64,000 nt of DNA from JACMLD01 sp044227095 (GTDB taxonomy: Bacteria > Bacteroidota > Bacteroidia > Chitinophagales > Chitinophagaceae). Under the pieces are notes generated by a model. The model was given only the letters and a program-made list of their open reading frames with translations. It made no database searches and had not been told where the DNA came from. Position numbers and translations under genes: made by a program. This document shows positions 1 through 8,688 of the stretch, in pieces (the first letter of the stretch is position 1; each line of letters opens with the position of its first letter). Location: contig JBGAFV010000001.1 of assembly GCA_044227095.1 (NCBI GenBank), positions 1,736,001-1,800,000 on the forward strand, read 5' to 3'.

Positions 1-8
1 GAACTGGC

Positions 9-779
9 ATGATGCGCAGGGTAAGAGTTATACCTGTTTTGCTTTTGCATAAAAATGGTTTGTATAAAACAGTAAAATTTGCAAAGCCTGGGTATGTTGG
101 AGATCCTATAAACGCGGTAAAAATTTTTAACGAAAAGGAGATTGATGAAATTGTTGTGCTTGATATTGACGCTACGGCACAGAACAGGGGACCGAATTTT
201 GAAAAAATATCAGAACTGGCCAGCGAAGCATTTATACCCCTTGCCTACGGTGGCGGCATAACAACCATGGATCAAATACAAAAACTTTTTTTTCTTGGTG
301 TTGAAAAAATAATTTTGAATCGTTCTGCATTTATCAATCCGTCATTAATTACAGAAGCTGCAAAAAGAGTAGGAAGCCAGAGTGTTGTTGCAAGCATTGA
401 TTATAAACGGAATTTTTTTGGTAAAGAGATCGTATATACTATTAATGGTAAAGAATCTGCTAAGCTGCATCCTGTTGATTATGCACGTAAGCTGGTTGAA
501 TATGGTGCCGGTGAAATAATTTTAAATAGTATTGACCGCGACGGCACTTATGATGGCTATGATTTGGCAATGATTGAAAAAATAAGCAAGGCGGTTCCTG
601 TTCCGGTTGTGGCAGTAGGCGGCGCTTCAGATGTGACGGATTTTAGAAAAGCAATTCAGTCAGGTGCATCTGCAGTAGCAGCGGGAAGCATGTTTGTATA
701 TCAACGTCCGCACAATGCTGTGCTTATTAATTATCCGGGCCAGGCAATACTTAAAAAAGAAATATTTGATACAATATGA
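9..779 (+). CDS. HisF-like glutamine-amidotransferase-partner protein (WbuZ/HisF2 type)
   Basis: A TIM-barrel protein of the HisF family, 256 residues. In sugar loci such HisF2/WbuZ proteins work with a HisH-like glutaminase to supply ammonia to a WbpG/WbuX amidotransferase, which is the next gene. The family pattern is visible in the phosphate-binding turns YGGGI (about residue 79) and AVGGASD (about 201). The start of strand 1 reads RVIPVLLLHKNG, so the Asp that follows CL in histidine-pathway HisF is Leu. The second key Asp (ASIDYKR) is kept. This argues for ammonia channelling rather than imidazole-glycerol-phosphate synthesis. ATG at 9 and ATG at 12 are both possible starts. A TGA at 10-12 would suit the end of an upstream hisH-like gene outside the window. 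The gene overlaps the next one by ATGA at 776-779. Confidence 0.88.
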   Translation: MMRRVRVIPVLLLHKNGLYKTVKFAKPGYVGDPINAVKIFNEKEIDEIVVLDIDATAQNRGPNFEKISELASEAFIPLAYGGGITTMDQIQKLFFLGVEKIILNRSAFINPSLITEAAKRVGSQSVVASIDYKRNFFGKEIVYTINGKESAKLHPVDYARKLVEYGAGEIILNSIDRDGTYDGYDLAMIEKISKAVPVPVVAVGGASDVTDFRKAIQSGASAVAAGSMFVYQRPHNAVLINYPGQAILKKEIFDTI

Positions 780-1921
780 ATATTCTTAGTAAAGATGATT
801 CCAATTACAGGCAATGTACGCTTAGTGTAATGGATAATATTGCAGACCCGGGCATTAGCTTTGATGACAAGGGTATCTGCAATTATTATTATGAATATAA
901 AGCAGCTGAAAAATCTGGCACATTAACTGGTAAGGAAGCTGAAGAGGAGGTAACAAGGATAGTTACCATGTTAAAAGCAAAAGGAAAAAATAAAAAATAC
1001 GATTGTATTATTGGGGTTAGCGGAGGTATAGATAGCACATACTTATCACTCAAGGCAAAGGAATATGGCCTAAGAGTTTTATGTGTTCATTTTGATAACG
1101 GCTGGAATTCTGAACTTGCCGTTATGAATATTGAAAACATCGTTTCTAAATGCGGGTTTGATCTGTTTACGTATGTTATTGACTGGGATGAATTCCGGGA
1201 TATTCAATTGGCATATTTTAAAGCAGGTGTAATTGATATTGAAGCGGTAACTGATATTGCCATTTTCGATAGCCTTGATATGATTTGCGCAGAGAAAAAT
1301 GTAGGTTACATTTTAGATGGCAGGAATATTTGGACAGAACAAACATTGCCGCTTAGTTGGATCAATAAAAACCCCAATAATTTATATGCCATTCATCAGA
1401 AGTTTGGAAAAATAAAACTTGACAGATATCCTTGTAAATTTAAGAATGGCAAACACCTGCGGCCTAAAGGTAGTTATACAAGCATACCACTGCTGAATTA
1501 CCTTGATTACAATAAAAAAACAACAAAGGAAATAATAGCCCGTGAACTTGGTTGGAAAGATTATGGCGGTAAACATTATGAATCTGTTTTTACAAGATTT
1601 TACCAGGGGCATATACTCCCGGAAAAATTTCATGTAGATAAAAGGAAAGCACATTTAAGTAACCTTATATTTTCGGGGCAGATAACCAGGCAGGCTGCAC
1701 TGGAAGAGTTGGAGAAACCAGTTTATCCCGAAGGCAAACTGACTATTGACAAAACATTTGTTTTGAAAAAATTAGGATTTTCCGAAGAAGAGTTTGCCGA
1801 GTATATACATGCAGCGCCGGTTCCACATGCTTTTTATGGTAATGAAGCAGGTTCTTATATGCCTGGATATATGGTTGCCCGGCAATACCTCGGCAAAATA
1901 AAAAGGAAAATATTTTCATAG
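776..1921 (+). CDS. N-acetyl sugar amidotransferase (WbpG/WbuX/PseA family)
   Basis: A PP-loop ATPase-type amidotransferase of 381 residues. Homologues use ammonia from the HisH/HisF pair to turn an acetamido group on a nucleotide sugar into an acetamidino group, as WbpG does in Pseudomonas O-antigen synthesis. The P-loop is clear (IGVSGGIDSTYLS, about residues 80-92), with a DFDNGW-like stretch about 30 residues further on (HFDNGW). The N-terminus has the family layout CTLSVMD...GICNYY, but where relatives usually have two CxxC pairs, the second Cys of each pair is Ser or Tyr here. The zinc knuckle therefore looks half lost. Translation is coupled to the HisF-like gene by a 4-base overlap. 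The exact sugar substrate is inferred only from neighbours. Confidence 0.87.
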   Translation: MNILSKDDSNYRQCTLSVMDNIADPGISFDDKGICNYYYEYKAAEKSGTLTGKEAEEEVTRIVTMLKAKGKNKKYDCIIGVSGGIDSTYLSLKAKEYGLRVLCVHFDNGWNSELAVMNIENIVSKCGFDLFTYVIDWDEFRDIQLAYFKAGVIDIEAVTDIAIFDSLDMICAEKNVGYILDGRNIWTEQTLPLSWINKNPNNLYAIHQKFGKIKLDRYPCKFKNGKHLRPKGSYTSIPLLNYLDYNKKTTKEIIARELGWKDYGGKHYESVFTRFYQGHILPEKFHVDKRKAHLSNLIFSGQITRQAALEELEKPVYPEGKLTIDKTFVLKKLGFSEEEFAEYIHAAPVPHAFYGNEAGSYMPGYMVARQYLGKIKRKIFS

Positions 1922-1962
1922 TTTATCATGCCTGTATTTAAAAGCGTTTAATAATTACATCA

Positions 1963-2979
1963 TTGGAAAAGAAAATTCGTTTTGCAATTGTTGGCTGTGG
2001 TCGTATAGCCCAGCGCCATGCTGAACATATAAACAACATAGGATTACTTGTTGCTGTATGTGATACAATACCAGCTAAGGCTGATGCCCTGGCGAAACAA
2101 TACGGCGCAAAGGCCTATTATACTATTGAATCTTTGCTGGATGGAGAAAAAGAAACCGATGTGGTATCTGTTTGTTCGCCCAATGGTTTGCATGCTGCAC
2201 ATTCTATTAAAGCGCTTAATGCAGGCTTTCATGTATTGTGCGAAAAACCAATGGCTATTAATGTGAACGATTGTGGTGAAATGATTAAGGCCGCAGAAAG
2301 ATATAACAAACGGCTTTTTGCTATTAAACAAAACAGGTTTAATCCGCCTGTTGATGCAGTTAAAAGCGCAATTGATGCTGGCAAACTAGGAAAAATTTAT
2401 AGCATACAGTTAAGTTGTTTTTGGAACAGGAATGATGACTATTACCATAATTCCTGGAAAGGTACTAATGATATGGATGGAGGAACTTTGTATACACAGT
2501 TCAGTCATTTTATAGATTTATTGTACTGGATTATTGGCGATATAAAGAATGTGGAAGCATATACCGGTAACTATGCACATAAAGGCGTTATTGAATTTGA
2601 AGATACAGGTGCAATAATAGTTGAGTTTTATAATGGCGCTATCGGTACTATAAACTATACCGTAAACAGTTACCAGAAAAATATGGAAGGCTCTTTAACC
2701 ATTTTTGCAGAAAAAGGAACTGTAAAAATTGGTGGCCAGTATTTAAACGAACTTGAATATCAGAATATAAAGGATTTTAAAATTGAGAACCTTGCAGAAG
2801 GCAACAAGCCGAATAATTATGGCAACTATGTTGGTTCTATGAGCAACCACGATAAAGTATACCAAAACCTGGTAGATGTATTGTTGAACAATGCCAGTAT
2901 TACCACCAGTGCTTTTGAAGGTTTAAAGACAGTGGAGATTATAGATAAAATATACAACAAGGCGAAAAAATGTAATTAA
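1963..2979 (+). CDS. Gfo/Idh/MocA family NAD-dependent sugar dehydrogenase (WbpB/WlbA-like)
   Basis: A 338-residue oxidoreductase with an N-terminal Rossmann fold (FAIVGCGRIAQRHAEH) and the family EKP motif (VLCEKPMAIN, about residues 90-99), followed by the alpha/beta substrate domain with GGTLYTQFSHFIDLLYW. In surface-sugar loci such enzymes (WbpB/WlbA) oxidise C3 of UDP-GlcNAcA before an aminotransferase acts. A DegT aminotransferase lies at 5556 and a UDP-sugar 6-dehydrogenase at 27957, so that role is likely but not proven. The only reasonable start is TTG at 1963, since GKIRFAIVG-type N-termini begin just there and no ATG is near. A 41-base gap separates it from the amidotransferase gene. 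Confidence 0.85.
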   Translation: MEKKIRFAIVGCGRIAQRHAEHINNIGLLVAVCDTIPAKADALAKQYGAKAYYTIESLLDGEKETDVVSVCSPNGLHAAHSIKALNAGFHVLCEKPMAINVNDCGEMIKAAERYNKRLFAIKQNRFNPPVDAVKSAIDAGKLGKIYSIQLSCFWNRNDDYYHNSWKGTNDMDGGTLYTQFSHFIDLLYWIIGDIKNVEAYTGNYAHKGVIEFEDTGAIIVEFYNGAIGTINYTVNSYQKNMEGSLTIFAEKGTVKIGGQYLNELEYQNIKDFKIENLAEGNKPNNYGNYVGSMSNHDKVYQNLVDVLLNNASITTSAFEGLKTVEIIDKIYNKAKKCN

Positions 2980-3040
2980 GCAGCATCATAATTAAGCTGT
3001 GTTGCCAGGCCCTGTTTTAAGCCGGGCTTATTAATTTAAA

Positions 3041-3045
3041 AGGAG
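3041..3045 (+). promoter_or_regulatory. Shine-Dalgarno-like site of the MBOAT gene
   Basis: AGGAG lies one base upstream of the ATG at 3047. That spacing is too tight for a standard ribosome-binding site, and purine-rich sites are rare in this phylum. It is recorded because it is one of the few such motifs in the locus. Confidence 0.2.
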
Positions 3046-3046
3046 C

Positions 3047-4513
3047 ATGTTATTTAATTCAATTGAGTTTGCCTTTTTTTTTCCTGTTGTAACTATTTTA
3101 TTTTTCTTACTTCCTCATAAATTCAGGTGGTTTCTTCTGCTGGCTGCAAGTTGTTTTTTTTACATGTTTTTTAAGCCAGTGTATATACTCATACTGGCTT
3201 TTACAATAGTTATTGATTATTTCGCCGGCATCTGGATAGCAAATGAAGAACGAAAAAAGCAAAGGAGGTTGCTGCTTTTATTAAGTATTATTGCCAATGT
3301 TGGCGTTCTAGCAGTTTTTAAATACTTTAATTTTTTAGCAGAAAATATTAATGTTTTATTTGGTGCAATATATGTTCATAAGACAATTCCATTACTAAAT
3401 ATATTATTGCCTATTGGTTTGTCATTTCACACTTTTCAGGCAATGAGCTATACCATTGAAGTTTACAAAAAACGACAAGCCCCTGAAAGGCACTTTGGTA
3501 TTTACGCTTTATATGTAATGTTCTACCCGCAACTTGTAGCAGGGCCAATTGAACGGCCTCAAAATATTTTACATCAGTTTCATGAAAAAAAGTTTTTTGA
3601 TTATGAAAACATGAGACGAGGGCTTATACTAATTGCCTGGGGGATGGTTAAAAAAGTTGTAATTGCAGACAGGCTTGCTCTTTTTGTAAACCAGGTTTAT
3701 AATAATCCGTCAGAATACAGTGGATTGCCGCTTGTGATTGCAACTGTTTTTTTTGCATTTCAAATTTTCTGTGATTTTTCAGGTTATTCAGACATTGCTA
3801 TAGGAACAGCCAGGTGTATGGGTTTTAATCTTATGACCAATTTTGACAGACCTTACCAATCAACAAGTATTAGCGAATTCTGGAGAAGATGGCATATATC
3901 ACTGTCTACCTGGTTCAGGGATTATGTATACATTACTATGGGTGGCAACAAGGTTTCTAACAACAGGAGATATTTTAATCTTTTGATTGTTTTTTTACTC
4001 AGTGGTGTATGGCATGGCGCTAACTGGACATTTATTATATGGGGAGCATTGCACGGATGTTATCTTATTGCAGAAGATATATTTTACAAGAAATACAACT
4101 ACATTAAAGAATCTGTAAACCCATATGTTAAATTGACAAAACAGGCAATTGTTTTTTTGGCAGTAATACTTGCGTGGATTTTTTTTAGGGCTTCTACTGT
4201 GTCTGCATCATTTTATATTCTAAAAAATTTCTTTCTAGATTGGGGAGTACAGATAAAGAAGGTTTTACGAAATGAAAATATGTTAAGATTGAAATTGTTA
4301 TACCTAGGCCAGGATGGTATTCAGTTTTACCTGGCTATCTTTTTTATTCTGCTAATGATTATTATTCATCGTTTACAAGGAAAGGTAAGTTTTGATGAGT
4401 GGGTGATAAATAAAAATAAGAAAGCGCGGTGGTCTTTGTATTATGGCATGTTACTACTTTTTATATTTTTTGGTGTATTTAACAGATCAGATTTTATTTA
4501 TTTTCAATTTTGA
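3047..4513 (+). CDS. MBOAT family O-acyltransferase (AlgI-like)
   Basis: A polytopic membrane protein of 488 residues with the AlgI/DltB fold. Members move acyl groups, usually acetyl, across the inner membrane to an extracellular glycan. Visible marks are the N-terminal MLFNSIEFAFFFPVV helix, the GLSFHTFQAMSYTIEVYK segment, QLVAGPIERP, the SISEFWRRWHISLSTWFRDYVYI core and the catalytic-His region VWHGANWTFIIWGALHG. Length is normal for the family. The stop at 4511-4513 overlaps the TTG start of the following SGNH-like protein, which is the usual partner arrangement. Most likely role: O-acetylation of the polysaccharide made by this locus. Confidence 0.92.
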   Translation: MLFNSIEFAFFFPVVTILFFLLPHKFRWFLLLAASCFFYMFFKPVYILILAFTIVIDYFAGIWIANEERKKQRRLLLLLSIIANVGVLAVFKYFNFLAENINVLFGAIYVHKTIPLLNILLPIGLSFHTFQAMSYTIEVYKKRQAPERHFGIYALYVMFYPQLVAGPIERPQNILHQFHEKKFFDYENMRRGLILIAWGMVKKVVIADRLALFVNQVYNNPSEYSGLPLVIATVFFAFQIFCDFSGYSDIAIGTARCMGFNLMTNFDRPYQSTSISEFWRRWHISLSTWFRDYVYITMGGNKVSNNRRYFNLLIVFLLSGVWHGANWTFIIWGALHGCYLIAEDIFYKKYNYIKESVNPYVKLTKQAIVFLAVILAWIFFRASTVSASFYILKNFFLDWGVQIKKVLRNENMLRLKLLYLGQDGIQFYLAIFFILLMIIIHRLQGKVSFDEWVINKNKKARWSLYYGMLLLFIFFGVFNRSDFIYFQF

Positions 4514-5556
4514 TTAAAATCTTCTTTGCCCGTTTTTTTCTCTTTGTAGCTCCTGTTGCTTTACTAGTAGCAATGGTCAATTATAAAATTGATCCCGCAA
4601 ATATATTTTCTACAAACCTATATGTGAAAGGGATTGCAGAAATATTATCTGCCGGGCATAATGTAGATAATATAAGCAACTATGATGAACGCTTGCTGCA
4701 GGAGCAAATGATCTCTCGTCTAACTTCCTCGCCGGATATTATTGTTGTTGGTTCTAGCAGAATAATGCAGGTTGGTAACAACTTCTATCCAGGGAAAAAG
4801 GTTTTGAACTGTGGAGTTTCGCACGCCAATATAAAAGACGTAGCAGCAATTATTGGTTTGCTGGATAGTTTAAAAAAAATGCCTTCAGAAATTGTATTAA
4901 ACGCAGACCCTGGTTTAATAAGCAAAGGAGGTACAAACGAATGGGAAAGTCTTTCTGTGTATTATAATTATTTTTTGAGTAAACAAGCAGGTATCAGTAA
5001 TAATATGGAATCGCCTGCTATTTACATGTTTAAAAAGCGATTTTATTCTTTGTTTTCACCACAATATTTCCAGTCATCGCTTTTATTTTTAGGTAAACGC
5101 CGTACAAAAAAATATACCGACGTAGGCAACAACATACCCTCACTCTATGGAAGGATAAATGACGGGACAGTTTCTTATTCGTATGAATATATGCACCCTG
5201 ATAGTGCAGAAATGGTAGCTAAAGCATATGATGAAGGAAAGGCAGGACATTTTGATGCAATTGATACAGCCCATGTACAACTTCTGGAGAAGGTACTTGA
5301 TTATTGTGCTGAAAAAAAAGTACAGGTAAAAATGTATATGCTGCCATATCACCCGGCATTTTATACTGCTACTAATAAATACCACCAACAACAATTTGTT
5401 TTGTATACAGATTATTATAAAACACTTGCGGCAAAAAGAAATCTTCCTTTAGCAGGAAGCTTTGATCCTGCAGTGTATAATATTACTGGCAGTTGCTTTT
5501 ATGACGATAGTCATTCTTCTGCAGAGAGCCTTAAGAAAATTATAAAAGAGCAATAA
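4510..5556 (+). CDS. Membrane-anchored SGNH/AlgJ-X-like partner of the MBOAT acyltransferase
   Basis: 348 residues with one N-terminal membrane segment (FFARFFLFVAPVALLVAMV), the rest probably outside the membrane. An SGNH-hydrolase-like layout is visible: a Ser block VVGSSRIMQVG (about residues 77-87), an Asn/Gly block NCGVSHANI, and a C-terminal Asp-His block DDSHSSAES (about 332-340). AlgJ, AlgX and related proteins with this fold pair with AlgI-like MBOAT proteins and carry out the final acyl transfer to the glycan. The start is TTG at 4510, overlapping the MBOAT stop, and the stop overlaps the next ATG by one base. Overall similarity to named families is weak; the assignment rests on motifs and the MBOAT pairing. 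Confidence 0.68.
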   Translation: MIKIFFARFFLFVAPVALLVAMVNYKIDPANIFSTNLYVKGIAEILSAGHNVDNISNYDERLLQEQMISRLTSSPDIIVVGSSRIMQVGNNFYPGKKVLNCGVSHANIKDVAAIIGLLDSLKKMPSEIVLNADPGLISKGGTNEWESLSVYYNYFLSKQAGISNNMESPAIYMFKKRFYSLFSPQYFQSSLLFLGKRRTKKYTDVGNNIPSLYGRINDGTVSYSYEYMHPDSAEMVAKAYDEGKAGHFDAIDTAHVQLLEKVLDYCAEKKVQVKMYMLPYHPAFYTATNKYHQQQFVLYTDYYKTLAAKRNLPLAGSFDPAVYNITGSCFYDDSHSSAESLKKIIKEQ

Positions 5557-6665
5557 TGCACATTCCGTTTGTAGATCTGAAGGCACAGTACAATAGCATT
5601 AAAACAGAAATTGATACTGCCATTAGCAATGTTTTAAATGAAACAGCATTCATAGGTGGTAAATATGTAAAAGAATTTGAAGCAAATTTTGCAACGCTTT
5701 ATGGAGTAAAGCATGTGATAAGCTGTGCTAACGGAACAGATTCTTTATACATCATAATGAAAATGCTGGGTATTGGGACCGGGGATGAAGTAATAACAGT
5801 TGCCAATAGCTGGATATCTTCTTCTGAAACCATTACGCAGGCTGGTGCAACACCTGTTTTTGTTGATATTGATCCTGTGTATTACAGCATGGATGAGACG
5901 CTTCTTGAGAAGGCGATTACAAAAAAAACAAAAGCAATTATTGCAGTGCACTTGCAAGGACAAATGTGTGCAATAGATTTAATAAAGTACATTTGTGATA
6001 AGCATGGTATTTATATTATTGAAGATTGTGCACAGTCTCATTTTTCTGAGCATAATGGTATAAGGGCCGGGCTTACAGGTATTGCTGCTTCGTTCAGTTT
6101 TTATCCTGGAAAAAACCTTGGGGCTTATGGCGATGCTGGTTGTATTATTACCAAAGATGACATGCTTGCAGAAAAATGCCGCATGTATGCAAATCATGGT
6201 GCGTTAATAAAGCACCAGCACCAAATGGAGGGTATCAACAGCAGAATGGATGGATTACAGGCTTCTATATTAAATGCAAAGCTTGCGCATATAGAGAAAT
6301 GGACAACACAACGAGTATCGACAGCTGCAAATTATAATCAGCTTCTTAAAAATATACCACAAATTAAAACGCCTGCTACAAGGCCTTCTACAAGGCATAG
6401 TTTTCATTTGTATGTAATTAGGGCGCAAAACCGTGACGGACTTGCTAAATACCTGAAACAAGAAGGTATAGAATGTGTAATTCACTACCCCACAATATTG
6501 CCATTGTTACCAGCTTACAAGTATTTAAACAAAACGCCAGCCAGCTATCCTGTGTCGTATTTACTACAACAAGAGATACTTAGCTTACCTCTTTACCCTG
6601 AACTTACTTATGAGCAACAGGAATACATTAGTAAAACGGTAAGAAATTTTTATGCAGCTAATTAA
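5556..6665 (+). CDS. DegT/DnrJ/EryC1/StrS sugar aminotransferase (WbpE-like)
   Basis: A PLP-dependent nucleotide-sugar aminotransferase of 369 residues. The start MHIPFVDLKAQYNSIKTEI, the ANGTDSLYI cofactor pocket, the EDCAQSHFS Asp block and the Schiff-base lysine in SFYPGKNLGAYGDAG (about residue 185) are all in place. Such enzymes aminate 3-keto or 4-keto sugars. With the dehydrogenase at 1963 and the 6-dehydrogenase at 27957, the best match is WbpE-type C3 amination of a UDP-2-acetamido-3-keto-uronate. The ATG overlaps the previous TAA by one base, so translation is probably coupled. Confidence 0.92.
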   Translation: MHIPFVDLKAQYNSIKTEIDTAISNVLNETAFIGGKYVKEFEANFATLYGVKHVISCANGTDSLYIIMKMLGIGTGDEVITVANSWISSSETITQAGATPVFVDIDPVYYSMDETLLEKAITKKTKAIIAVHLQGQMCAIDLIKYICDKHGIYIIEDCAQSHFSEHNGIRAGLTGIAASFSFYPGKNLGAYGDAGCIITKDDMLAEKCRMYANHGALIKHQHQMEGINSRMDGLQASILNAKLAHIEKWTTQRVSTAANYNQLLKNIPQIKTPATRPSTRHSFHLYVIRAQNRDGLAKYLKQEGIECVIHYPTILPLLPAYKYLNKTPASYPVSYLLQQEILSLPLYPELTYEQQEYISKTVRNFYAAN

Positions 6666-6703
6666 CTGTTGCCCTGATAAACAAGATACTGTTGTTTAAA
6701 AAA

Positions 6704-7876
6704 ATGAAATTGGAATTAAAGAATAAAACAATAATTATTATTTCGCAGGAAGATTGGGGGGATATGTTTATATCCAAACATCATTATGCTATTGAATTGA
6801 GCAAACGCGGCAATAAAGTCTTTTACATTAATTCCCCAGATCTGGAAAGACAGTTAAAAAGAGGAGAAATTAAAATAACTTCAACCAGATACGAAAACAT
6901 TAAAGTTATATCGCATCGTTTATTTTTCCCTTTTTTCTTCAAGGAGAAATATACTAAAATCTATAATTTTCTTATTCAATTTCAGATAAAAAGGCTTTTG
7001 AAAAAAATTGGTATCAAACCAGATATAATATGGTCTTTTGATCTCTCTAACGCAACACCCTTATGTTACTTTCCAGAGCAATCGCTTAAGATCTTTATGC
7101 CGGTGGATGCTCCGACTCAAAATTATGCAATTGCGGCAGCCAAAGGCGCCAATACTATTTTTTCAGTTACAAATGAAATTCTTGATTACTATAATGAATT
7201 TACTACTCCCAAACATTTTATAAATCATGGTGTTGCCGATTATTTCATAAGCACTGATATTAAAACAGATATAAATAATCCGATAAGAATAGGATATTCT
7301 GGAGGATTGCTACGTAATGAAATAGACTGGGATACTTTTTTTACCATTATTAAGAATAACCCCGATAAAGTTTTTGATTTTTGGGGGGAATATGATTTTG
7401 AAAAATCGTTTATTAGTAAATCCAGGAACAAAAATGAAACAATTATACAGAATATTGAGGCACTTAAAAGTTTCCCCAACGTAAAACTGCATGGTGTATT
7501 AAATGCTACAAAATTATTTGATGCCATTAAAGAAACTGATGTACTGATGATTTGTTATGATATAAAAAAAGATCAAAGTCATGGTACCAATTATCATAAA
7601 ATACTGGAATATCTTGGAACAGGTAAGGTGGTTATATCAAACAATGTAAGCACGTACTCTAAAAATTATCCCGGAGTATTGCAAATGGCAACCAGCAGGG
7701 AAAACAATGAAGAGTTACCCGTTCTTTTTTCAGAAGTTACACAAAATATTGATTTATATAATGCAAGGCAAAAACAGGAAGAAAGAATAAATTTTGCAAA
7801 AGAGTTTACTTATACAAATCAAATAAATAAAGTAGAGTTTTTTTTACAAAAGATAAATTCAAACATTAACTATTAA
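6704..7876 (+). CDS. Glycosyltransferase, GT-B fold (group 1-like)
   Basis: About 390 residues with a GT-B layout: an N-terminal domain from NKTIIIISQEDWGDMFISKHHYA and a C-terminal nucleotide-sugar domain from IRIGYSGGLLRNEIDW, with KILEYLGTGKVVISNN near the donor site. It is expected to add one sugar to the lipid-linked repeat unit on the cytoplasmic side. A TTG at 6692 would add four residues, but the ATG at 6704 is a better start. It follows the aminotransferase after a short gap. Donor and acceptor cannot be told from sequence. Confidence 0.82.
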   Translation: MKLELKNKTIIIISQEDWGDMFISKHHYAIELSKRGNKVFYINSPDLERQLKRGEIKITSTRYENIKVISHRLFFPFFFKEKYTKIYNFLIQFQIKRLLKKIGIKPDIIWSFDLSNATPLCYFPEQSLKIFMPVDAPTQNYAIAAAKGANTIFSVTNEILDYYNEFTTPKHFINHGVADYFISTDIKTDINNPIRIGYSGGLLRNEIDWDTFFTIIKNNPDKVFDFWGEYDFEKSFISKSRNKNETIIQNIEALKSFPNVKLHGVLNATKLFDAIKETDVLMICYDIKKDQSHGTNYHKILEYLGTGKVVISNNVSTYSKNYPGVLQMATSRENNEELPVLFSEVTQNIDLYNARQKQEERINFAKEFTYTNQINKVEFFLQKINSNINY

Positions 7877-7896
7877 GATTAGACTAATTTTATAAA

Positions 7897-8664
7897 ATGG
7901 TTTTAGCTAACAAAATGATAGAGGTTTTTAAGAGAATTGCGTTTCCTTCAGGGGAACCTTATATGTTTAGAGGAAGTAAATTGTATTTTAAAGCCGGAAC
8001 AAGGCCTGTAAGGCGAAAATATATTGATTCTGAAAGTGATGTTGTTAGGAACGACGTACTTCAGATTAATTATTTTGAGCAAAATTTTCAGCCAAATAAT
8101 ATTTTATGGGATATAGGCTCTCATAAAGGGCACTATAGCATTTTTGCAGCTAGCATAGCAGCGGGGCCAAATCAAGTTTTTTCATTTGAACCCGATTCTT
8201 CTGCACGAGAAGTTCAAGAGGAAAACATCAAGTTAAATAATCTAGTAAAAAAAATCAGCTTATCAGATGTTGCTATAGGTAACATAAACGGGATAGTAAA
8301 GTTTAGATCGATGGGGGGCAATGCCAATTCTCATATAGTTACAGATTTGAACGAAAGTGAGCCAGATATTGTTTCAGTTAAGTCTAGAACTATTAATTCA
8401 TTGCTGGATGAACTACCCATCCCTGATTTTGTAAAAATAGATACTGAAGGTGCTGAAATTGATATTCTAAAAGCTGCTTTTAAATTGCTTGAAAATAGCA
8501 AAGTAAAATTTATATGCGAGCTCCATCCTTTTGCCTGGGGTGATTTTAAAGTAGATTATAATGAGTTTACAAGTATTCTGAACAATTATGGACGCCGGGC
8601 ATTTCCACTCGATATAAGAAAAAATGTAACAGATCTTCCTTTCTATGGTACAGTGCTTTTTTAA
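7897..8664 (+). CDS. FkbM family methyltransferase (first of three)
   Basis: A SAM-dependent methyltransferase of 255 residues. Motif I is DIGSHKGHYSIFAAS (about residues 71-85), followed by FSFEPDSSAREVQEENIKLN and the FkbM-type acidic motif VKIDTEGAEIDILKAA (about 179-194). FkbM enzymes usually O-methylate sugars or polyketides. Two further FkbM genes lie at 10837 and 11634, so several positions of the repeat unit may be methylated. It starts 20 bases after the glycosyltransferase; an internal ATG at 7915 is also possible. Confidence 0.87.
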   Translation: MVLANKMIEVFKRIAFPSGEPYMFRGSKLYFKAGTRPVRRKYIDSESDVVRNDVLQINYFEQNFQPNNILWDIGSHKGHYSIFAASIAAGPNQVFSFEPDSSAREVQEENIKLNNLVKKISLSDVAIGNINGIVKFRSMGGNANSHIVTDLNESEPDIVSVKSRTINSLLDELPIPDFVKIDTEGAEIDILKAAFKLLENSKVKFICELHPFAWGDFKVDYNEFTSILNNYGRRAFPLDIRKNVTDLPFYGTVLF

Positions 8665-8688
8665 TGTATCAATTTGTTTTGTCTGACA

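Noticed and set aside
6374..6400. Short tandem CTACAAGGC repeat in the aminotransferase gene
   Set aside because: Two copies only, in frame (ATRPSTR); probably chance.
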